Shown: positions 55,695-64,000 of the stretch, one piece after another
How positions within the stretch are numbered: the first letter of the stretch is position 1
Layout: the number at the start of each line of letters is the position of its first letter
Source of the DNA: Anthoceros angustus
Lineage: Eukaryota; Streptophyta; Anthocerotopsida; Anthocerotales; Anthocerotaceae
Direction: 5' to 3'
NCBI GenBank assembly: GCA_010909165.1
Contig: MU008158.1
Span: 1,017,478 to 1,081,477, forward strand
DNA: 64,000 bases
Translations under genes and position numbers: made by a program
Notes under the pieces: model-generated
What the model was told of the DNA's origin: nothing
Seen by the model: only the letters and a program-made list of their open reading frames with translations
Databases searched by the model: none

Positions 55695-56985
55695 TGCTTT
55701 CCACCTTACTTCAATTCAACGCTTCTTACACACACCCTTTGTGGAAGTGCTACAAAACTCCACACGGGACATCCCTGCCCGATTCCGGCCTCATGCACTT
55801 GTTGTCGTCGTCATGGCATGTTGCTTGCGTGTGCCCTACTCAGAAATAAACACCTAGGATAGGCATCGCCTTGCGTCTTGGCAAGCGGCTAGTGCGGGCT
55901 TGCAATGCGTCGGCGGCAGCAGTTTGGAATGCTTCAAATGGAGTTGCGGCCTTCTCCGCCACATTGTGACCGTGTCTTTGTTGAGCTCCATGTCTTGATG
56001 CTGGAAAACTCTTCTCGATGCATGCATACATCTTCACGCATATGAGAGAACTTGGGGCGTTGTTGCCTTCCGATGGGCCTTATGGATGACGATCGCCGAC
56101 TATACGTGTTGGCAAATGCGGTCTACCAATGCCTACCACGGGCATTGGCGTGTGACCATCTCCTCAAGCCGGCTGATGCCATCCAATGTTAGCTCTTCAT
56201 CGACAATATAACAAGGTTAAATGCATTCTGGTTGGCATCGACGGAAAGCGATGGGTGTGCGTGGTATGTGAGAGAGGTGGCGTTGGCCCATGTGGGCATT
56301 TGAAGTCGCTATTGAATCCATTTTGTGTGTGAGATGCCCATGAGAATACGACGTGGAAGCAGTGCGTTGTTGGCGTCCCATCCTTCTCATCAACGTGCCT
56401 GATACCAGCATGTCGTGCGGGGAAAGCGAGTGGTGCCCTCCAATGCGACTTTCTATGGACCACGCGTGATTAACATTCTTCGGGGTGGGGTATTTTGAGT
56501 TTGAACCATCAGGTTGCAATGCCGCGTATACGGGATCCGGACTTGACGACATGCTATGTCCATGCCAGCTGCCGAACATAGCAACACCCATCCACACACA
56601 TTTCACAACATTGTGAGGAAACTATCCGCGTTGGTATAAGCGGTGAGTGTGGAATATGCAAGCATGTTCTCCCTACTTGATTACGTGACTTGTTTAAGGT
56701 TATGCATCTCATTTATTTTTCGGGCTTTCAATGGTAGCGTAGGAATTTGTCGCCCATTCACGAGGAGGAGCGTGGGCATGCCGCCGACATTCCGGCAAGG
56801 TGCGGTTTGAATCCATCGATCAACACATGTCTCCTCCACTCGGCGACATGACGTGTCGCCACAACCACGGATGTTTGGATGGCGGGCGGGCACATGGTTG
56901 GATGATGTGGACATCGATGACATCATGGCGGTTGGGATCCCCAACAAGTGCCAGCGATGACATGACCGGAATTGCGCGGAAACAC
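55695..56985. other. No identified gene
   Basis: Short frames on both strands with no recognisable motif. It may contain the 5' region of the transposase gene that becomes recognisable at 57.1 kb. Confidence 0.35.
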
Positions 56986-56987
56986 CA

Positions 56988-59398
56988 TTGTTCAGTTGCG
57001 AACATTGCGTACCACGAAACTTCTCTCACTGCGACATACGCTCCTATCAATCCAATCCAAGTTCGGTATATCGATGTTGCCATAGCTATATTGGAGGCTC
57101 TTGGTCACTTGCCATCGGAAACTCGGCCGGGTCCATGGCGGAGGCAAAGAAAACCCTATATATGTTTGGGCCCAAGGTCGAAAAGATTCACTTTGTGTTA
57201 ATGTATTTGCTTTTACTGGACCATATGCTTGACGAAATTTGCCAAATGTGCATCGCGGATATGTGTCGCGCGGGTCTACCAAATGGTACTAGGAGAGTAC
57301 CCGAAAAGTCCCTATGGCATTTTCCCACAAGTCTAGGTGACTCGTATGTTTGCACGCGAGGCAATGCGCTCATGACTTCGTGTGACAATGCGGAGCGTGG
57401 ATGGTTCCATGGGCATCATGGCGATACACTGCATGGGCTGTTCGGATGGGTTGGACGGTTTTGGCTTGGAACCATGAAATATTCGTTTGCTCACAGATGG
57501 GTTTAATCCTTTTGGGCATAAGTCTACATCCCATTCCATTTGGCGTGTTCTTTGGTTGTGCACAACCTACCACCATGGTTGAGTCTGAAATCAATATCAT
57601 AATGCCAATTATAGTGGGGCCCCATTGTCCCAATTTCGATGTCTACATGGAGCCACTATTGCGGAGTTGAGTGACCTTTGGTGGGATACCAATGGAAGAC
57701 TTCTCACGGGGGGCAGCAGTGAAATTCCGATTGCGTCGGCTATTTTGCACACGATAGCGATTACCCGGGCTTGGGAACATTGTCGGGGTTTCAGGTGAAA
57801 GGGTCGCGGGCATGTATGGAATGTTGGGATGCATTAGGATCCCAGGTAAGAACCTTCAAAGGAGGTATATGGTACCGCGATGGTGCCACCCAACCACCCC
57901 ATCGCGCCTTCATTCGCATATGTACAATGGCGAAGTGGAAAGGCGCTCACGCCAACATGCCAACTTATGTCATCTCCGACATGGAACGTAGGGAGAAAGC
58001 AACATCGAGGGTTGAGGGAGCGAGGGTTGTTCGGCACCGTCGCTTGTCATGTGGTTCAAATATTTACCATATTGGAGGGATATGCCGAGTGGGCACGAGA
58101 AGGATGTGATGCACGTTGAAAGAAACAATGCGGAGACTATCGGCACACTCTAAGGAGAAAAGGATGACTTGAAATCCGGTTGGACATGGAAGAATACGGT
58201 GGGAAGCACGACTTGTGGCCTCGTGGAGCCAATAGGGACCAATATACTCCGGACGTGTGTTATCGTCTCGACTTGGAGAAGGTTATGAAGGAAATGCAAG
58301 CAATCAAACTACCCGGATATGCTTCTAACATCGCAATAAGCTAGCTTGAAAGTGGGGAGTTTAAAAGCACACGATTGGCATGTACTAATGGAAATATACT
58401 TCCCAATTGTTTTAAGGGAAGAATTAAACCGAGATGGTACAAGGCGGTGGCCGGGTTGAGCAAACTTTATCGGTGGATATGCCTGAGAATCCGAGGCATG
58501 AGGTGGGAAGAATGCAAGCGAGTGCATCAAAGTCATGTGACTTGGAGAATTCCCACCTAAATTGTTTGATATTTCCACCCACCTCATTATTCATCTTGTG
58601 GATGAGGTCGCACTTCTTGGCCCTTCATGTCGGATGGATGTATCCGGTTGAAAGATATCTAGGAAGGAGGAAGGAAGACATCCGACAACGCGAAAAGGAA
58701 GCATGGCGGAGGGTATGTTCGAGAGGAGGCATCATGTTTGCAAAGGCTTACCTTCGGCGACATCATCCATAACAGCCCATATTTACGGTGAGAAAGATGA
58801 CCCGCGACGGTGAACCGTTAGGAATGGGCAAGCCATACAAGTTCACCACGAGCTCCACCAGTCCACAATTTTGTGTTGAGACACACGATGGTTCTTGACC
58901 CCTTCCTACACTTTACAACGAAGAGGTCATGGATGTTGATGGCGAGGCAGCAATCTTTCGCGTGGGTTCATCTTGGCGGGGATTACGGAAGGTGGGAGTC
59001 ATCATGCTTATGCGATGTTGCGGCCATAATGGATGGGCCTTCTATTTGGCGACTACTTATAGGCACATGTGGAGCAATGGTAGCCACGCACCTTTGCAAA
59101 CGAAGACCGTCGCGCCACTCGACTGAGTTTGTACAAAGTATGTCATGGGAGGCGGTGTATGCATACATACTATGGCAATGTAGCGGAAATAATTCAGTGC
59201 GGTTGCGGATTCGAGCCAATGGTCCTTAAGGTCAAGTGGTTTGAGTGTAATCCAAGTGGGAGATCCCAATCCATTCGCGAAACTTACGGTGGATTTGATC
59301 TCGTGTTCACCGGAAGGCACTGCACGTATGTTGCAGATGGAGTTGACACCCCTTTCATATGGCCACATCAAGTTACACAATGCATATTCCATCTTTGA
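56988..59398 (+). pseudogene. CACTA (En/Spm) TNP2-type transposase, frameshifted
   Basis: Plus-strand frames, changing phase repeatedly, follow the order of a plant TNP2 transposase. Transposase_21 region: HFVLMYLLLLDHM (57190), HPIPFGVFFG in one phase and WRVLWLCTTYHHG in the next (57540), GPHCPNFDVYMEPLL (57620), TLSGFQVKGSRACMECWD (57775-57830), then the diagnostic LPYWRDM and DVMHVERN (58060-58120). DUF4218 region: AHDWHVLME (58370), FDISTHLIIHLVDEVALLG (58565-58620), GWMYPVERYLG (58635-58670). DUF4216 region: YGNVAEII, VLKVKWFECNPSGR (59175-59260), VTQCIFHL then stop at 59398. TNP2 binds element ends and carries out cut-and-paste transposition. The breaks look like small indels; whether they are biological is unclear. 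Confidence 0.8.
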
Positions 59399-59500
59399 GC
59401 AGGAATAGAGGTGGGCTTTAGCGGTGCCGCCTGCGTGGGTGGAGGAGAAGCAGTCGACGGAATAATGACTCGGGGCTTCATAAAAAAAAGGCTTGAGTCA

Positions 59501-59513
59501 TACACTTGTAGTG
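59501..59513 (-). repeat. Candidate CACTA terminal sequence
   Basis: The 13 bases read CACTACAAGTGTA on the minus strand, the start expected of a CACTA terminus, and lie 103 bp after the transposase stop. A matching left end was not established; CACTACTTGG at 53667 is a weak candidate. An alternative reading is a PIF-like end GGGCATTTCC followed by TAA (59514-59526 on the minus strand). Confidence 0.4.
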
Positions 59514-59529
59514 GAAATGCCCTTAGGCC

Positions 59530-60027
59530 TTGTGAGCGTTGGCGGTGTTATGCGCGACATTGGGACACTCCGCCGCTCTAAGGCGTGTTATCGCCATAGC
59601 GTCTACGCAGGCCGAGTATAGGACCCACCATGTCCGCTCTTCTCCAAACCATTCGCAATGGGAGAGATCCGCAGTCCATCCAATGTGTAATATCTAGCAA
59701 CAATGACCCACCTCCAGACACGCCTCCGCGCATCCAAAACCTCGGCTTCACCACCGCAAAGTTGCAAGCCATCGTCGGCGTCTTCATCGCGGAAGTTGGG
59801 GCGTGGTGCGGCGGTGTGCCCATCACGTCACGTTTGGCGTATGGTGCCCTCCACCTCGGCAAGAAAGGCTATATCCGTTTCCATCATCCATTACATGCCA
59901 TTCACCACAAAGCCGCCAAACCATAAGAACGCCGCGACGCCAGACAAGCGACAATTGAGCGAAGCTCGCGAAATCCAAGGCAGTTGACCGACCGAGTCTT
60001 CAATGCGAAACCGGAGGGCAAATGGGT
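59530..60027. other. Unidentified DNA right of the CACTA terminus
   Basis: Overlapping frames occur on both strands (59630-59987 plus, 59862-59578 minus) with no recognisable motif. GC-rich and low in stops, so frame length is weak evidence. Confidence 0.35.
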
Positions 60028-61697
60028 GTGAGGAGGAAATGGAAGCCTTATATCCGAGAAAGGCAATTATGACAGTGCGCATAGCGAGGATGGACTCATT
60101 GGTGGCGCTACGTCGACAAGTGTGAAGCGTGCATGGAAATATTCGCCCTCGCGCCCGTCACTGAGAGACGCGGCTTTCCATTTTAATGTACCAGTCATAC
60201 CTAGGTTATATACCATGTTTCAGGAAACCCGGTGTCCTTGGAACATGGTCTTTTCCCAACAGCATACCATGTCATCGAACCACGATTTTTCCGCACACAC
60301 CATGCTCCTTGGAACATGGGGATGTCATGGTACACGGATACATAGAGCGGAAATTATGCAGTTCTGTATGTACCTTGTTCCTTGGACCATGGTAATTTGC
60401 ACAAACCATGTCGTGGGGACATGGTGATGCCATGAGAGGAAGTTCCTTGGTTCATGGGTTCGCTGCCTATATATGTCATGCTATATATATGGCTGGTAAA
60501 TGGGATGAATGACATATTGAATGTGAGGACAACCGCGATCTCCGTGCACAGAGTCGTCATGATGCTTGGTGGCACGTTCCTCAAAGTTGTCGGAGGCACG
60601 CCGCCCGCGAAAGGAATGTGACACCACGCATGTTTCAGGCATCGCTCGATCGCGACTGCGTATGTGCAGCAGGCGCTGCTCCTCCGTAGTCCTCCATCCA
60701 TACGCTCCGGCGGTGAAGCGACCCTCAGCGGTTGCGCAATGACCCGGGCGGAACAAAGGTTGTGTCCTCCATGAGGGTTCAATCGACAGGCAGCGATGTC
60801 TGGGGGTGAAGGACGTCGGCCTCAGGGCGCCAGTTGGGGCATGAAGGAACCCTACTTGCGAGGCCTGTGTGAGGAGGCGAAATGGAAGCCTTATATCCGA
60901 GAAAGGCTGCAATTATGACATGCGCATGACGAGGATGGACTCATGGTGGCGCTACCGTCGACAAGTGTGAAGCGTGCATGGAAAAACTGCCCCTGCGCCC
61001 GTCAATCTGAGAACGCGGCTTTCCATTTTAATGTTCGATCATACAATGCTATATACCATGTTTGAGGAGGCCGGTGTCCTTGGAACATGGTCTTTTCCCA
61101 ACAAGATACCATGTCATCGAACCATGATATTTCCGCTCATACCATGCTCCTTGGAACATGGGGATGTCATATACCGATACATAGGCGGAAATTATGCATT
61201 GTATGTACCTTGTTCCTTGGACCATGGTACTTTGCACAAACCATGTCGTGGGGACATGGTGATGGCATGGGAGGAAGTTCCTTGGTTGATGGGTTCGTGC
61301 CTATATATGTCATGCTATATATATGGCTGGTAAATGCGGATGAATGACATATTGAATGTGAGGACAATCCGCGATCTCCGTGCGAGAGCATCGTGATGCT
61401 TGGGTAGCACGCGTTCCTCAAAGTTGTCGGCCGCGCCGGAATGTGACACCACGCATGTTCTTGCATAACATCATCATCGCTGCATCAAACGACAAGCATC
61501 GCCGCCTCAATCCATACATGGCTCCACGGCGGCCGAACGACCCTCAGCGGTTTGCGCATGAGCTGAACAAAGGTTGTGTCCTCCATGAGGGTTCAATCGA
61601 CAGAGAAAGCGAGGCGATGTCGGGGGTGAAGGACCGACGCCTCGAGCGTTTGGGCGTTGGGGCATGAAGACGCCGAACCACCTACTTGCGAGGCCTC
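60028..61697. repeat. 840-bp tandem duplication with CCATG-rich core
   Basis: 60028-60867 and 60868-61697 begin GTGAGGAGG...AAATGGAAGCC and end at ACTTGCGAGGCCT. Each carries a 260-bp core with repeated CCTTGGAACATGG, CCTTGGACCATGG and their partners ACCATG, and ends with a TATATATGGCTGG stretch. The long minus frames over these copies (for example 60782-60354) depend on the repeats and carry no motifs. Confidence 0.85.
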
Positions 61698-64000
61698 GTG
61701 CAGGCCGACAATTGTCTTGGATGTGCTGGAGTTGACCATGCACGAATGGGAATAACAGAGGCGGGGATTCGGGGGTGAAATGGAGTGAATGTATTCATAT
61801 ATGGACGAGGCGACGACATTGGCGAATCTTTATTCGGATTGTGGGATGCTAGGGTTTTCAGCCGCCCTCTCTGAATCGAGACTTCCTCGTCATGGGGTTG
61901 AAGAAACAACAGACTAGGAGCTTTGAGGCAAGAAAAATTGTCCATACATGCATGAGAATTGGATCCAATTTGGAACAGAAGTTGCTTTTGAGATTGTAGA
62001 TTTGTTGTGGGTGCTTGGCGATGGCGCAACCATGCTTAGCTTGCAGTGTTGCGGTGACCTTTTGCTTTTCGATTCGAGGCACTTGCCTCCCTCACAAAGT
62101 ATATGTTATATGAGTTGTGAATTTCGGCTAAAGGAATGAAACTAAAATAGACATTTAAATGTCCCAATGGAAATGCGGTCGGTATGTGAACGGCACCGTT
62201 ATGCCATAACAAGAGATTACTTGAAGTGTAACAAGACATGCACGCCACCGAAATGGCGTGTCTGACCCGCACTGCCCGCATGCATGCGAGGCGGGTGCAT
62301 GGGGTTTTGTCGGGTCATTTGAAAGCGGTCATTTATCACAAGTCATCACTCAAATCTTATCGGATCTCCGCACCACCGCCGACATCTTGGATGGCTCCTA
62401 CCATGGACCAATTTTCCACGGTGCAAGTCATTTCAACAACGTGGCGAAGAAACCGATTACCGGGTGATGCAGTATCGTAATCCCGATCGCCTTCCATACT
62501 TGACCCAATTAGGCGGTAAGCCACATGGTTGGCGCACTAAGTCGGTCATGTCGGCAACATGAGAATGGGCGTGAACATGGCGGTGGCGGTTGAGGAATTC
62601 AACCTCCCATCTCGATCGGTGACTTGCACGCAGTGGGGGATACACCGATCACCATGGAGTTCCCACACGCCGACACGGTAAGACCACGCGATCCCGTCTC
62701 ATTCCAAGCGAGTGTCCGATCCGAAGCCCATGACAAGCGGCGGCTCATTTCCACGACGCTGGACTATCGGGGCAAATGGCAATGTCTGGTCATCGGAGGC
62801 GAAGGCAGCGGAAGTTTGCCGGCCGCAACACTCACCCTATACCCACCCGGTGGAATTCGCGGAGGTCAAGGAAGGAATCGCGATCGACCGGTTTGACCGT
62901 CGTGTGGCGCATTGCATAATGCTTGGGGTCGGAGCTTTGTTGCGGTGGTGGGCAAGCTCGCTACATCATTGCAATGGGCCACCTTTTGTTGACCACATGG
63001 ACAACACGCACCTGATGTTTGGTGAGAAAACATGGAATGTTGTGGGTTCGAGAGTGGCCCATGGCACCGTGTGGCAACGCAAACCTCCGGGATGAGGAAG
63101 TGGAAGGAGGCGGAGGCGTTGGCAAGGTGAATGAGTTGCTATTCGGGGCTTGACGGCTCCAAGACACAAGGAATTCTTGGAACTCATTCGGACAAAGGCT
63201 ACCAGATACCGGTAGGTGGAGCGAATTGTCAAAGTCGAGGAGGAAGACATTATGCGAAGATGTCAGTTCCGGACTTAGCATGAAGGCGGCCCATTTTTTA
63301 GCCAACATACAAGGAGTGAACCAGCGGTATGTAAAGCGACCAAGGCTTGTGCCTTAGAGGAAAAAAAGGGAAACAGTCCTCGAAATTCAAGCCACCCATG
63401 GCGGATGACAAGGTATGGCAAGAGGTGCTTACATGGGCACGGGTTGAACTTGACAACATGGCAACTTTTGCCCTCCAAAGCTCAACTAAAAAGGCAAGAC
63501 TCAAGGCGGATGGCGAGGGCCTAACCAAGATGGCGTTGTGGGAAGAAGGGATGGATCTACAAGTTCCAAAGCATGGGAGGGATCCAACGGTGAGGAGCTT
63601 GAATTTGGGGCTCTCCGTCCTATGAAAACATAACCCGTAAGTGTGCGAGGTGGAGGGGTGGAAGGATTTCTCGGCGTGCAGCTAAGAAGGAGGGAAGGAA
63701 GCGGAAATATGACCGCATCGCAGGATATCACGAGATCGGACCGGCGGGGAACATGTGGCGGACGATGGCGATGATAGCGGGAGGAGGATCAAGAAGGAGG
63801 TAATGGTGTGTTTGAGGACCATATGTCAAGTGACGCGATCGATAAGACAATGCCGATGGCGAGAATGGGGATGCGAGGGGAAGATGGGCAAGAAGGGGAA
63901 AGAGAAGGGGAAGAAGAGGATGAGGAAGAGGACAATGGGGAAGAGGACGAGGAGGATGAGAGCAGGAAGCCGAGGCGAAGAAGAGGAGGGTCATGAGGAA
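61698..64000. other. Unidentified region, possible frameshifted plus-strand gene at 62.2-63.9 kb
   Basis: Plus-strand frames at 62624-62896, 62712-63095, 63347-63625 and 63808-63996 follow one another with phase changes. The piece at 63397 on reads MADDKVWQEVLTWARVELDN and ATFALQSSTKKARLKADGE. The region ends in a Glu/Asp-rich stretch (63880-63960) from purine-rich GAAGAGGA DNA. I recognise no domain. The window edge cuts it off at 64000. Confidence 0.3.

Noticed and set aside
60354-60912. Long minus ORFs of 142-143 codons
   Set aside because: They run through the CCATG-rich tandem repeat and are not preserved in the second copy.

Overview
The window reads as nuclear DNA of a land plant, mostly transposable elements around one small genic island. 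The evidence for a plant is two intact, intron-bearing plant genes, plant-type Ty1/Copia, Ty3/Gypsy and LINE retroelements, and a TNP2-type (CACTA) transposase. The 13 introns I could place are short (83-183 nt, most 83-112 nt). That hints at a lineage with compact genes, such as Selaginella, but this is inference and sequence alone does not settle the species.

Layout. 1-3720: unidentified AT-rich DNA in tandem copies of about 1.13 kb. 3786-4015: a 23-bp minisatellite of exactly ten units. 4050-8990: a non-LTR (LINE-like) reverse-transcriptase element on the minus strand whose RT part is duplicated in tandem. 9040-9925: two degenerate minisatellites. 9949-10105: the same 23-bp minisatellite again. 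10793-14916: the genic island, with an F-box/WD40 gene (9 exons, 457 aa) and NRPB7, the RNA polymerase II stalk subunit (6 exons, 178 aa). Both are on the minus strand and both are intact. 15250-17230: 3' end of a minus-strand Copia element. 17550-17775: two LINE/SINE-like tails. 19250-20060: a decayed Ty3/Gypsy relic.

20911-30358 is a plus-strand Copia element into which a second Copia element (23424-27895, with 5-bp target duplication TTATT) has inserted. It meets a minus-strand Copia element tail to tail near 30358. The minus element (RT at 30.3 kb, gag to 34154, leader and LTR at 38.4-39.3 kb) appears to be split by about 4.1 kb of unidentified DNA. It is followed by a plus-strand Copia RT fragment that is itself interrupted. 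The block 30764-41154 is then repeated in tandem as 41155-51345.

51.7-53.7 kb looks like retroelement DNA without a recognisable pol. 54.4-55.7 kb carries unidentified minus-strand open frames. 57.0-59.4 kb encodes a CACTA TNP2 transposase with DUF4218 and DUF4216 regions, broken by frameshifts. 59.6-64.0 kb is unidentified and includes an 840-bp tandem duplication.

The most useful cross-cutting observation is that the duplicated blocks differ mainly by small indels and substitutions at CAG/CTG and CCG sites. These are plant CHG methylation contexts. A long-read base-calling artefact in heavily methylated repeats is a likely cause, so many of the frame breaks reported here may not be real. 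I found no convincing undescribed system. The best candidates for unknown biology are the 4.1-kb block inside the minus Copia element, the 1-kb insertion carrying a 100-codon ORF, and the unknown ORFs beside the CACTA transposase.
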